The notes beneath the pieces were generated by a model. It worked only from the letters and a program-made list of their open reading frames with translations, did no database searches and was not told where the DNA came from. Positions 1 to 10,690 of a DNA stretch of 61,828 bases are shown one piece after another. Source of the stretch: an uncultured Pelagibacteraceae bacterium (GTDB lineage: Bacteria; Pseudomonadota; Alphaproteobacteria; Pelagibacterales; Pelagibacteraceae); NCBI GenBank assembly GCA_902590535.1, contig CACIXF010000004.1, forward strand, positions 1 through 61,828. The letters are read 5' to 3'. How positions within the stretch are numbered: the first letter of the stretch is position 1; the number at the start of each line of letters is the position of its first letter. Position numbers and translations under genes: made by a program.

Positions 1-1
1 T

Positions 2-217
2 GATCAAAGTAGTTTGGTTAATGGATTTAGATTATTTGTTAAAAAAGCTTTACCTTTAACAATTTTGACAGCAGTTTTTTCTTTTATTGCACTATATCTG
101 CTTAGTTATTCAAACAATTTAAATGGTGCAATTTTAAAAATAATATTTATAGGTTTGGCGTCTTTAACCTTTCCACATATATTGCTGGAATATTTTTTAG
201 AAAAAAATGAAAAATAA
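2..217 (+). CDS. C-terminal fragment of a membrane protein, probably Brp/Blh beta-carotene dioxygenase
   Basis: The frame is open from base 2, so this is the 3' end of a gene that starts upstream of the window. About 71 residues are visible. They contain two hydrophobic segments, the second holding a Phe-Pro-His-Ile-Leu-Leu motif near the end. Brp/Blh proteins, which cleave beta-carotene to retinal for proteorhodopsin, end in a membrane helix with a similar Pro-His-x-Leu/Met sequence, and SAR11 cells carry proteorhodopsin. The family call is inference from a short tail. The stop codon lies inside the start of ispH (11-base overlap), which suggests co-transcription. A TTG at base 14 is not a believable start, because the frame continues upstream of it. 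Confidence 0.5.
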   Translation, partial: DQSSLVNGFRLFVKKALPLTILTAVFSFIALYLLSYSNNLNGAILKIIFIGLASLTFPHILLEYFLEKNEK

Positions 218-1151
218 AGAATTAAAAATATTATTATCTGCGCCTCGTGGGTTCTGTGCTGGAGTAGAAAGAGCAATTGAAATAGTAGAAAAATCTATAC
301 AGAAATTTGGAGCTCCAGTTTATGTGCGTCATGAAATAGTGCATAATAAGTACGTTGTAGATGATTTAAAAAATAAAGGGGCAATATTTGTTGAAGAGCT
401 GGAGGAGATAAAGGATAAATCAAGACCGGTAATTTTTTCAGCGCATGGTGTTCCGAAAAAAATACCTGAAGATGCAAAAAGTTATAAAATGACTTATGTG
501 GATGCTACATGTCCCCTTGTTTCTAAAGTACATAGAGAAGCAGAAAATCTTAATAAAGCTGGTTACCATATAATTTTAATTGGTCATGAAAATCATCCTG
601 AAGTAATTGGAACTATGGGTCAATTAAATAAAGGTTCTATAGATCTAATTCAAAATGAGGAAGATGCTTTGAACTATCATAATAAACTAGATAAAAAATT
701 AGCATATATTACCCAGACTACTTTATCAGTTGATGACACAAAAGAGATAATCAAAATTTTAAAAACCAATTTTCCTAATATTAAAGAACCTATGAAAGAA
801 GATATTTGTTACGCAACTACTAACCGTCAAATGGCAGTAAAAAATATTGCAAAGAATTGTGATATGTTTTTTGTTATTGGGAGCAGAAACTCTTCAAATT
901 CTGTTAGACTAGTTGAGGTAGCAAAAAAATCAGGCTGTGAAAATTCGCAACTTATTCACTCAGAAAGCTCAATACCATATGATCAAATAGAAAATTGCAA
1001 TACTATAGGTATATCATCAGGAGCATCTGCACCAGAAATATTAGTTGAAAATTTTATTAATGATTTAAAAAATAAATTTTCTATAAGTATTGATGAAATT
1101 GAAATAATTAAAGAAGATGTAGTATTTAAAGTTCCCAAAAAATTAAATTAA
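207..1151 (+). CDS. ispH: 4-hydroxy-3-methylbut-2-enyl diphosphate reductase IspH
   Basis: IspH (LytB) catalyses the last MEP-pathway step, reducing HMBPP to IPP and DMAPP with a [4Fe-4S] cluster. The three cluster cysteines are visible at C17 (APRGFCAGV), C102 (DATCPLV) and C201 (DICYATTNRQ). The substrate-binding GHxxHPE motif is at residues 126-132. The 314-residue length is normal. The ATG overlaps the end of the preceding membrane-protein gene by 11 bases. The order ispH-thrB-rnhA that follows is common in alphaproteobacteria. The isoprenoid product would feed ubiquinone, and retinal if the upstream gene is Blh. Confidence 0.97.
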   Translation: MKNKELKILLSAPRGFCAGVERAIEIVEKSIQKFGAPVYVRHEIVHNKYVVDDLKNKGAIFVEELEEIKDKSRPVIFSAHGVPKKIPEDAKSYKMTYVDATCPLVSKVHREAENLNKAGYHIILIGHENHPEVIGTMGQLNKGSIDLIQNEEDALNYHNKLDKKLAYITQTTLSVDDTKEIIKILKTNFPNIKEPMKEDICYATTNRQMAVKNIAKNCDMFFVIGSRNSSNSVRLVEVAKKSGCENSQLIHSESSIPYDQIENCNTIGISSGASAPEILVENFINDLKNKFSISIDEIEIIKEDVVFKVPKKLN

Positions 1152-1154
1152 AAA

Positions 1155-2120
1155 ATGGCTGTTTATACAAAAATAAATCAAAAGGAAATTAATATTATTA
1201 ATGAAAATTTTAATATTGATAAAATAAAAAGTTTTAAAGGTATAAAACAAGGAATAGAGAACACAAACTATCTTCTTAAATCAAAAAATAAAAAATATAT
1301 TTTGACTATTTTTGAAAAAAGAGTTTTACAAAAAGAAATACCTTTTTTCATGAAGTTAATGGATTATTTGAACAATTCAAAAATAAGCTGTCCGAAGCCA
1401 CTGAAAACCAAAGAAAATAAATATCTTATTACATTAAAAAATAAAACTGCATGCATTGTATCATTCTTGGAGGGCAAAGATAAAAAAATATTAAATATAA
1501 ATGATTGTTATACAATTGGTAAAACAATTGCTCGAATGCATGTGGTCACAAATAAAATGAAGCTTAATAGAAAAAATTCGATGGGTATTAGGAATTTAAA
1601 ACCTTTGTTGGAGAGTATTAAATTTAAGTCAAAAAAATTTTCAAATTTAAAAGTATTCTTAAAAAATAACCTAAAAGATATTAATAAAAATTGGCCTAAA
1701 CAATTACCCAAAGGTATTATTCATGGTGACTTATTTATAGATAATATATTCTTCAAAAAAAATAAACTTTCAGGAATTATTGATTTCTACTTTGCTGCTA
1801 ATGATTATTTTATGTATGAAATTGCTATATGCATCAATGCTCTTTGTTTTGACTTTAAAAAGAGAAAATTCCAAATGAATCACAAAAAAATTAAAAATTT
1901 AATCAAAGGGTATGAAAGCGTTAAAAAAATTTCAATAAAGGAAAAGAAATCTATAAATGTTTTATGTAGAGGTGCAGCATTAAGATATTTGTTAACAAGA
2001 TTGTATGACTACTCAAATACACCAAAAACAGCATTAATTAAAATTAAAGATCCTAATGAATACTATCAAAAATTACTTTCTCATAATAATTTAAATTCAT
2101 TCAAAGATTATTTAAATTAA
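1155..2120 (+). CDS. thrB: Homoserine kinase (aminoglycoside phosphotransferase-like type)
   Basis: This is the alphaproteobacterial ThrB type, which has the fold of choline/aminoglycoside kinases rather than GHMP kinases. It phosphorylates homoserine in threonine synthesis. The catalytic loop IIHGDLFIDN lies at about residues 188-197, with Asp192 and Asn197. The metal-binding Asp of the IIDFYF motif is at 210. A nucleotide-loop-like GIENTNYLL is at 33-41. The 321-residue length fits. It starts 3 bases after ispH and its TAA shares one base with the rnhA ATG, so the three genes form one operon. The next enzyme of the pathway, ThrC, is encoded nearby on the other strand. Confidence 0.92.
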   Translation: MAVYTKINQKEINIINENFNIDKIKSFKGIKQGIENTNYLLKSKNKKYILTIFEKRVLQKEIPFFMKLMDYLNNSKISCPKPLKTKENKYLITLKNKTACIVSFLEGKDKKILNINDCYTIGKTIARMHVVTNKMKLNRKNSMGIRNLKPLLESIKFKSKKFSNLKVFLKNNLKDINKNWPKQLPKGIIHGDLFIDNIFFKKNKLSGIIDFYFAANDYFMYEIAICINALCFDFKKRKFQMNHKKIKNLIKGYESVKKISIKEKKSINVLCRGAALRYLLTRLYDYSNTPKTALIKIKDPNEYYQKLLSHNNLNSFKDYLN

Positions 2121-2545
2121 TGATTACAATTTATACAGACGGTTCTTGTTTAACAAATCCAGGCAATGGTGGATGGGCTGCCATTATAAATGATGAAAAA
2201 GAAATAAGAAAAATTAGTGGTAGTGAAAAAAACACTACAAATAATAGAATGGAGCTACTTGCCCCAATTAATGCACTGAAAGATATGAAACCTGGTGTTG
2301 AAATAAAAATATATACTGACTCTCAATATGTAAAAAATGGAATAACTGAATGGATTAATACTTGGTTAGCCAATAATTGGAAAACATCAAAAAAAGAAGA
2401 TGTTAAAAATAAAGATTTGTGGATTGAATTATATAATTTGAATAAATCACTTAATATTCAATGGAATTGGGTAAAGGCTCACGATGGAAATCCTATGAAT
2501 GAAGAAGTAGACATATTAGCTAAAAAAGCAGCAAATTTAGATTAG
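2120..2545 (+). CDS. rnhA: Ribonuclease HI
   Basis: RNase HI removes RNA from RNA:DNA hybrids such as Okazaki primers and R-loops. All four catalytic carboxylates are present: D7 (IYTDGSC), E45 (NNRMELLA), D67 (IYTDSQY) and D131 (EEVDILAKKAA), together with H121. The length of 141 residues is typical. Its ATG overlaps the thrB stop by one base (TAATG). The last 9 bases overlap the 3' end of the convergent peroxiredoxin gene, so no terminator fits between them. Confidence 0.96.
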   Translation: MITIYTDGSCLTNPGNGGWAAIINDEKEIRKISGSEKNTTNNRMELLAPINALKDMKPGVEIKIYTDSQYVKNGITEWINTWLANNWKTSKKEDVKNKDLWIELYNLNKSLNIQWNWVKAHDGNPMNEEVDILAKKAANLD

Positions 2546-3025
2546 TTTTAAAAAATTTTGAGCTGCTGAAATTTCACAAGTGGCAGTATCTTCTTCTGCT
2601 TGTATTTTCTTTACAACATTGTTGTCAATCAACATTGTATATCTTGCTGATCTCATTCCCTGACCTCTGTCGTGTCTATCTATTTCTGCTCCGATTGATT
2701 TAGTAAATTCACAATATGGGTCTGCAGCCATAAATATTTTATCTTCAACTTTTTGACTATCACCCCATGCTTTCATCACATTTGGATCATTAACGGAGAC
2801 ACAAATAATTTTTGTAATCCCTTTGTTCTTTGCTTCCTCATAATTATTAACATACCCCGGCAGATGTTTTGCAGAACAAACTTTTGTAAATGCTCCAGGA
2901 ACACCAATCACAATTGTTTTATGATTTTTAAAAACTTCTGCTGTAGTTATTTTTTTTGCTGCTCCACTTGAGTCTAAATAATAAAATTCTGAATTTGGAA
3001 GTTGTTCACCTTCTTTGATCTTCAT
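2537..3025 (-). CDS. Peroxiredoxin, Prx5 / glutaredoxin-dependent type
   Basis: This is a thiol peroxidase of the AhpC/TSA superfamily that reduces hydrogen peroxide and organic peroxides. The peroxidatic cysteine is C50 in PGAFTKVCSAKHLPGY, the Prx5 signature. A second cysteine near residue 116 (PYCEF region) and one near the C-terminus are candidates for resolving the bond. The 162-residue length is typical. No signal peptide is visible, so the protein is probably cytoplasmic. Its start overlaps the thrC stop by 4 bases, making it the last gene of the long cytochrome oxidase-thrC transcription unit. A role in defence against respiratory peroxide is inferred from that position. Confidence 0.9.
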   Translation of the reverse strand: MKIKEGEQLPNSEFYYLDSSGAAKKITTAEVFKNHKTIVIGVPGAFTKVCSAKHLPGYVNNYEEAKNKGITKIICVSVNDPNVMKAWGDSQKVEDKIFMAADPYCEFTKSIGAEIDRHDRGQGMRSARYTMLIDNNVVKKIQAEEDTATCEISAAQNFLKLI

Positions 3026-4404
3026 TTTGTTTTACCTATAATATAGTTTTTAATTTTTTCTAAATTATTTTCTAATATATCATAATCTTCTTTTTCATTC
3101 AAAATAAACTCAAGTTCTTTTGGTAAATCAGATTTTAAATTAATAGCTTTGGAAACTGCATCAGGAAATTTACATGGATGTGCGGTTGCTAGTACAATAT
3201 TATTTCCTCTTAGGTTGTGTTTGTCGAAAGCACCATATCCAATTGCTGTGTGTGGATCTAAAACTACAGAAAATTTTTCATACACCTTTTTAATAACCTC
3301 CAAAGTCTCATTCTCACTCAGACTAGCTGATAAAAAATTTTCTCTAATTTTATTTAATTTATCATCACCAATTAAATATTTTCCATTCTCTTTAATATTT
3401 TTCATATCTAATGTGGTCTGTTTATCATCTTCATTATTAAGATCGAATATAAGTCTCTCGAAATTACTAGCTATTTGAATATCCATACTAGGAGAAATAG
3501 TTTCTGAAACCTTTTCCGCATCATAACTACCTTTTGATATTGCTCTATGTAAAATGTCGTTTTGATTAGTTGCAACAATTAATTTATTTATAGGCAAGCC
3601 CATTTTTTTGGCTAAATATCCGGCATAAACATCTCCAAAATTTCCCGTTGGTACTGAAAAATTTGTTAGTTGACCTGTATTTTCAACTAATAAATAACTA
3701 TAAAAATAATAAACACTTTGAGCAATAATCCTCGCCCAATTAATAGAGTTTACACCTGACATTTTAATGTCATTAGAAAATTTCTTATCTGCAAACATGG
3801 ATTTAACCAGGTTTTGGCAATCATCGAAATTTCCTTTTATAGCAATATTATATACATTTTCATGTTTACCTGTTGTCATTAATTTTCTTTGCACTGGTGA
3901 AACACGATTATCTGGATGAAGCACAAAAATATTAACATTTTTTTTACCTTTAATTGCATCAATTGCTGCTGCACCAGTGTCTCCTGATGTGGCAACAACA
4001 ATATTAATTTTTTGATTTTCATTGTTTAGATAATATTCATAAAAATTACCTAAAAGTTGCATGGCAACATCTTTAAAAGCTAATGTAGGACCATGAAATA
4101 GCTCTAATACCGTTTTGTCTCCAAGCTTCATTAAATCTACAACGTTATCTTTTCTAAATGTGGAGTAAGATTTATCAATAATGTTACTTAATTCACCCTC
4201 AGACATAAAATTACCAATAAATGGATAAACTATCTTTTTAGCTAGCTCTCGGTAGCTTAGTTTTTTAAAATCTTTAACTTCATTTTCGTTATATTTCGTT
4301 AATTTTTCTGGAATAAATAAGCCTCCATCATCAGCAAGACCTTTGATAAAAACGTCTTTAAATTCAAAGGTTTTTGATGTGTCTCTTGTACTTACGTATT
4401 TCAT
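3022..4404 (-). CDS. thrC: Threonine synthase
   Basis: ThrC is a PLP enzyme that converts O-phosphohomoserine to threonine. The PLP lysine is K111 in GPTLAFKDVAMQ. The phosphate-binding loop is in ATSGDTGAAA, and the N-terminal MKYVSTRD opening is typical of the class. The 460-residue length matches the bacterial long form. It follows the SURF1 gene directly and overlaps the peroxiredoxin gene by 4 bases. It therefore appears to be transcribed with the cytochrome oxidase operon, while thrB sits in the opposing operon only a few hundred bases away. Confidence 0.96.
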   Translation of the reverse strand: MKYVSTRDTSKTFEFKDVFIKGLADDGGLFIPEKLTKYNENEVKDFKKLSYRELAKKIVYPFIGNFMSEGELSNIIDKSYSTFRKDNVVDLMKLGDKTVLELFHGPTLAFKDVAMQLLGNFYEYYLNNENQKINIVVATSGDTGAAAIDAIKGKKNVNIFVLHPDNRVSPVQRKLMTTGKHENVYNIAIKGNFDDCQNLVKSMFADKKFSNDIKMSGVNSINWARIIAQSVYYFYSYLLVENTGQLTNFSVPTGNFGDVYAGYLAKKMGLPINKLIVATNQNDILHRAISKGSYDAEKVSETISPSMDIQIASNFERLIFDLNNEDDKQTTLDMKNIKENGKYLIGDDKLNKIRENFLSASLSENETLEVIKKVYEKFSVVLDPHTAIGYGAFDKHNLRGNNIVLATAHPCKFPDAVSKAINLKSDLPKELEFILNEKEDYDILENNLEKIKNYIIGKTK

Positions 4405-5058
4405 TTAATAATTTTTTTTCCTAAAATATAAATATATTAAAAGGATTGAAATCGCCATAGAAAACCAGGTAATTGCATACTTCTTGTGATTATTTGAAAT
4501 TTTAGCAGTAATCACTCTTGGTTTTGGAATTTTAAATTCACCGTTTAAATAAATTACATACTCTGAAAAGTTTCTTCCAGTGAATTTAAAAATATCTTCT
4601 CTATTTAAAGTAAACCAATAATTTTTCTCAATATCGTTTTCTGGCTTAAACGTACTTGCTTTAGTTTGCAGCATAAGAGTACCAACTATTTGATTTTGAT
4701 CAACTAAATTTATTTCAGGTAAATCTTTTTTTTCAAAAGGTATCCATCCCCTATTCAATAAGTAATTGACGTCACCAATTTTTATTGGATTAATTACTTC
4801 AAATCCAGGTTTGCCTGTATCATTTAAATTGTATAAATATATTTGTTTATCAAAATCAATTTCTCCACTTGTCTTTATTCTTAGATAATTTTTTTCTTCA
4901 ATCTTAGATAATTCCACAGGATCGTTTTTTAAAGAATTTTCTATTTGCTCAATTAAATCTAATTTCCAATTTAATCTATAAATCTGCCAAAACCCAAGAG
5001 AGAGCAGAGTCAAAATAATAAAATAAACAAAAACTGAAAATAGTAATTTATTCTTCAA
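4405..5058 (-). CDS. SURF1-family cytochrome oxidase assembly protein
   Basis: SURF1 (Shy1) proteins help insert heme a into subunit I of aa3 oxidases. The architecture fits: an N-terminal membrane helix (residues 5-25) followed by FWQIYRLNWKLDLI, a periplasmic domain containing the LNRGWIPF motif, and a C-terminal membrane helix (about 195-213) ending in a basic tail. The length is 217 residues. It lies between ctaE and thrC, and its stop is immediately next to the thrC start. In many alphaproteobacteria a DUF983 gene sits between ctaE and SURF1; I see none here. Confidence 0.9.
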   Translation of the reverse strand: MKNKLLFSVFVYFIILTLLSLGFWQIYRLNWKLDLIEQIENSLKNDPVELSKIEEKNYLRIKTSGEIDFDKQIYLYNLNDTGKPGFEVINPIKIGDVNYLLNRGWIPFEKKDLPEINLVDQNQIVGTLMLQTKASTFKPENDIEKNYWFTLNREDIFKFTGRNFSEYVIYLNGEFKIPKPRVITAKISNNHKKYAITWFSMAISILLIYLYFRKKNY

Positions 5059-5067
5059 GGATAAATA

Positions 5068-5856
5068 TTAACTTCCCCAAATATAAATTGCAGCAAATAA
5101 GAATAGCCACACTACGTCAACAAAATGCCAGTACCAAGCAGCCGCTTCAAATCCAAAATGGTGATCTTTAGTAAAATGACCAAGTCTTCCTCTCCACAAA
5201 CATACTGCTAAAAATATCGTTCCAATTATGACGTGGAAACCATGAAAACCTGTTGCCATATAAAATACAGCTCCATAAATATGGCCTGAGTAAGTAAAAG
5301 TAGCGTGATGGTATTCGTATGCTTGCAATAGTGTAAAAAAGAAACCAAGAATAACAGTCAGTGTTAAACCTTGTATAAAGCCTTTTCTATCATCTTCTAA
5401 TAAAGCGTGATGAGCCCAAGTAACAGTTGTTCCTGATAATAATAAAACTAAAGTATTTATTAAAGGAATGTCCCAAGGATCAAATGTTTCAATATCTTTT
5501 GGTGGCCATACATTTCCAACAAATTCATTTGGAAATAAACTTATGTCAAAGTAAGCCCAAAACCATGCAACAAAGAACATTACCTCTGAAGCAATAAATA
5601 AAGTCATTCCATATCTATGATGAATTTGAACAACTGGAGTATGATGACCTTGATGCTCAGCTTCAATAACCACATCTCTGAACCACATGTACGCACCATA
5701 AATTAATAACGCTAAACCAAGATACATTCCCCAGGAAATACCGTTATGCATATAAAAAATTGCACCTATTGCTAATACTAAGCATGCAAAAGATGTATAG
5801 ATTGGCCAAGGGCTTGGATCAACTAAGTGGTAATCGTGTTTTTTCTCTGCTGACAT
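5068..5856 (-). CDS. ctaE: Cytochrome c oxidase subunit III
   Basis: This is an integral membrane subunit of the aa3 oxidase. Seven hydrophobic segments are visible. Conserved features include HDYHLVDPSPWP at the N-terminus, the RDVVIEAEHQGHHT segment, the EVMFFVAWFWAYF helix, and the C-terminal WYWHFVDVVWLFLF helix, which is diagnostic for COX3. The length of 262 residues is normal. It follows ctaG by 9 bases and precedes SURF1 by 9 bases in the same operon. Confidence 0.97.
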   Translation of the reverse strand: MSAEKKHDYHLVDPSPWPIYTSFACLVLAIGAIFYMHNGISWGMYLGLALLIYGAYMWFRDVVIEAEHQGHHTPVVQIHHRYGMTLFIASEVMFFVAWFWAYFDISLFPNEFVGNVWPPKDIETFDPWDIPLINTLVLLLSGTTVTWAHHALLEDDRKGFIQGLTLTVILGFFFTLLQAYEYHHATFTYSGHIYGAVFYMATGFHGFHVIIGTIFLAVCLWRGRLGHFTKDHHFGFEAAAWYWHFVDVVWLFLFAAIYIWGS

Positions 5857-5865
5857 TTTTCGTGA

Positions 5866-6399
5866 TTATGATTGTTTATAGTAATCTGTCGAGAAAAAAG
5901 TGTACGACATAGTTACATCTTGTAGATTTTTTGTTGTTGGGTCGTTCACAAGGTCAGGGTCTAAATAAAAAGTCATTACGTAAGTTGCTTTCTCTCCAGC
6001 CTTCAACTCTTGTTTTTCAAAGCAAAAACATCCTAATTTACTATAATATTTACCAAAACTTGCCGGCGAAACATTGAAACTTGCTACACCATAAGTCGTT
6101 TCGTCTCCAATATTCTCAACTTCAAATTCTATTCTGTTGACCTGGCCAACTTTCACATCAATCACGTTTGATTTTGCTTTAAAATTCCATTCAAGATTGT
6201 TTACATTTGTATCAAACCTCACGCTAACAACCTTATCTAATACTATTTTAGGAGCTTCTTTAGATACCTGAGTTGTTCCTCCAAAGCCTGTAACTCTACA
6301 GAATAGATCATACAAAGGTACTGCTGCAAAAGACAATCCCAACATAAGGACAAAAATCCCAGCTAAAAGTAAAGGAGTTAATGTTTTGCCTTTAATCAT
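5866..6399 (-). CDS. ctaG: Cytochrome c oxidase assembly protein CtaG (Cox11)
   Basis: Cox11/CtaG delivers copper to the CuB site of subunit I. It has one N-terminal membrane anchor (residues 9-28) followed by a periplasmic domain. The copper-binding cysteines are C124 and C126 in KLGCFCFEKQ, and C34 is the conserved membrane-proximal cysteine in LYDLFCRVTGFGGT. The 177-residue length is usual. Its ATG overlaps the stop of the 41-residue ORF upstream by 4 bases. Confidence 0.95.
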   Translation of the reverse strand: MIKGKTLTPLLLAGIFVLMLGLSFAAVPLYDLFCRVTGFGGTTQVSKEAPKIVLDKVVSVRFDTNVNNLEWNFKAKSNVIDVKVGQVNRIEFEVENIGDETTYGVASFNVSPASFGKYYSKLGCFCFEKQELKAGEKATYVMTFYLDPDLVNDPTTKNLQDVTMSYTFFSTDYYKQS

Positions 6400-6521
6400 A
6401 TCTGTCTATCAAATACTCCTACATTGTATAAAGTAAAAACAAATAAAAATACCATAAACGCTAAAATTGCTATTGCAGTTATAATATTTTTTTTCTTTGT
6501 TTTTTTGTCAGGTGTTATCAT
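6396..6521 (-). CDS. Short single-span membrane protein in the cox operon (CoxF/CtaF position)
   Basis: A 41-codon ORF lies between ctaB and ctaG. It overlaps ctaB by 4 bases at its start (ATGA) and ctaG by 4 bases at its stop (ATGA). The product begins MITPDKKTKKKN, with a basic N-terminus, followed by one hydrophobic helix at about residues 13-32 and a short tail ending in VFDRQI. Alphaproteobacterial cox operons often carry a similarly small, poorly conserved membrane gene, called coxF or ctaF, at exactly this place. The double overlap and fitting topology support a real gene. Its function is unknown, and a role in oxidase assembly is inferred from position. Confidence 0.8.
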   Translation of the reverse strand: MITPDKKTKKKNIITAIAILAFMVFLFVFTLYNVGVFDRQI

Positions 6522-7429
6522 AAGATTTTATCAATTAAAAAAAGAACAAAAATTAAAAATAAATACAAAATTGAATATCCAAAAATAGATTTTGCTTTTT
6601 TTGCATCAAATTTGTTTTTTTTAAATTTATAAAGGTCGAAACATAAATAATTATAATAAATTGTCAAAATTAAAGATGGGATTAAAAAAGTTATACCTAC
6701 AAAGCCAATTGCATAAGGTAAAACAATTACTGGTAACATTGTTAAGGAATAGAGAAATATATTTAATTTTGTACTCTCAACACCGTTTGTTAGTGGAAGC
6801 ATTGGAATTTTCGCTTTTTTGTAATCATCTGATTTATACAAACTTAAAGCCCAAAAATGTGAAGGCGTCCAAAAGAATATAATCAAAAAGAATGTAATTG
6901 GCTCAAAAGTTAAAGAATTGGTAGCTATAGTCCAACCAATCACTGGGGGTAATGCTCCTGCAGCTCCTCCTATCACTATATTTTGTGGAGTTTTTCTTTT
7001 TAACCAAATTGTATAAACAAAAACATAAAACAAAATAGTAAAAAGTAATAAACTAGCTGATATTCTGTTAGAATAATAATCAAGCGTAATTACAGAAAAA
7101 ATCGAAAGAGAAATTCCAAATACTAGTGCTTGATTTCTATTTACCTTGCCTGTCGGAATTGGTCTCAAACAAGTTCTTGTCATAAGAGCATCTAAATCTG
7201 ACTCGTACCACATATTTAAAGCCCCAGCTGCTCCTGCTCCAATTGAAACTAAAATTATTCCAATGATTGCATCTTTTGTTGGAATTATATTTGGAGCCAT
7301 TAACAATCCAACTGCACATGTAAATATAACCAAAGACATTACTCTTGGTTTCATTAATTTAAATAATTCAGATAAATTAAAGGCGTCTTCTTGAGATAAG
7401 TTTCTATTTTTTAATTTAGACTTAATCAT
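6518..7429 (-). CDS. ctaB: Protoheme IX farnesyltransferase (heme O synthase)
   Basis: CtaB/CyoE is a UbiA-superfamily prenyltransferase that makes heme O, the precursor of heme A. The first Asp-rich prenyl-diphosphate motif is NMWYESDLDALMTRT at residues 72-86, followed by RPIPTGKV. The second loop contains KSDDYKKAKIPMLP. Multiple membrane helices are evident over 303 residues. It sits between ctaD and the 41-residue ORF in the oxidase operon, supplying the heme for subunit I. Confidence 0.96.
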   Translation of the reverse strand: MIKSKLKNRNLSQEDAFNLSELFKLMKPRVMSLVIFTCAVGLLMAPNIIPTKDAIIGIILVSIGAGAAGALNMWYESDLDALMTRTCLRPIPTGKVNRNQALVFGISLSIFSVITLDYYSNRISASLLLFTILFYVFVYTIWLKRKTPQNIVIGGAAGALPPVIGWTIATNSLTFEPITFFLIIFFWTPSHFWALSLYKSDDYKKAKIPMLPLTNGVESTKLNIFLYSLTMLPVIVLPYAIGFVGITFLIPSLILTIYYNYLCFDLYKFKKNKFDAKKAKSIFGYSILYLFLIFVLFLIDKIL

Positions 7430-7462
7430 TAATTTAAAGTTAAAAAATCTTATTTACTATAT

Positions 7463-9914
<2,452 letters not shown>

Positions 9915-9975
9915 TTTTTTACTCTATATAGAGCGTCTTTTAAAAAAATACACTTTTACTTTTAGCGACAAAATA

Positions 9976-10674
9976 TCAATTAATGGCGTAATTTATGATC
10001 GATAAAGCAGAAATTACAGCCGTTTCAGATCTCAAGATGTTTTCATTGATTTTAACAGACTGAACACCATTAAATTTGAGAATCTCTTCTCTCTCCTGCT
10101 CAGAAAAATCTCCTTCAGGCCCTATGATTACGCAAGTGGGTTTATTTGTTAACTTTGTAAGATCAATTTTTGTATTAGCAGTATTGAGGTCAGTAAAGAT
10201 TAAATCCATATCATTGCTTAGAAAGCTTTTTAATTTTTGAGGATCCGCAATTGATGGAACTGTTATTCTATTTGACTGTTCAGCTGCTTCTATGATTACT
10301 TTTTCCAATCTCTCTTTATTAATCTTTCTAACAATCGTTCTTTCAAAGATAATTGGTAAAAACTTAGTCACACCTAGCTCTGTAGCTTTTTGGATCATAA
10401 AATTAAAGTAATTTGATTTGATTGGAGAGAAAGCCAGCCAGAGATCTTTGTTATTTTCTTTCTGTCTTAATGGTTTCGTTACATTAAATTCAACTATGTT
10501 TTTTGTGATATTTAAGATTTTCGCTTCCCATTCGCCAGTACTATTAAAGAGAGAGAAAACTTCTTTCTCTTTAAGTCTCATGACTTTTGAAACATAGTGT
10601 GATTGAGATTTATCAAGTTTGTCAGTCAAATTAAGAGATAAACTTTTTGAATAAAATAATCTAATGTTACTCAT
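9976..10674 (-). CDS. rsmE: 16S rRNA (uracil-1498-N3)-methyltransferase RsmE
   Basis: RsmE is a SPOUT-class methyltransferase that modifies U1498 of 16S rRNA. The N-terminal PUA-like part has SHYVSKVMRLKEKE. The C-terminal knot region has QKATELGVTKFLPI, IIGPEGDFSEQE and LRSETAVISALSIINY, all typical. Length is 232 residues. It is transcribed away from the dehalogenase gene, and only 16 bases separate the two start codons, so their promoters must overlap or lie inside coding sequence. Confidence 0.93.
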   Translation of the reverse strand: MSNIRLFYSKSLSLNLTDKLDKSQSHYVSKVMRLKEKEVFSLFNSTGEWEAKILNITKNIVEFNVTKPLRQKENNKDLWLAFSPIKSNYFNFMIQKATELGVTKFLPIIFERTIVRKINKERLEKVIIEAAEQSNRITVPSIADPQKLKSFLSNDMDLIFTDLNTANTKIDLTKLTNKPTCVIIGPEGDFSEQEREEILKFNGVQSVKINENILRSETAVISALSIINYAIN

Positions 10675-10690
10675 ATTGATAAATTAGTTT

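Noticed and set aside
9922-9933. The 12-base palindrome CTCTATATAGAG before ctaC as an operator
   Set aside because: It is short and contains a TATA-like core that could just be a -10 box; there is no second copy in the window to support a regulator site.
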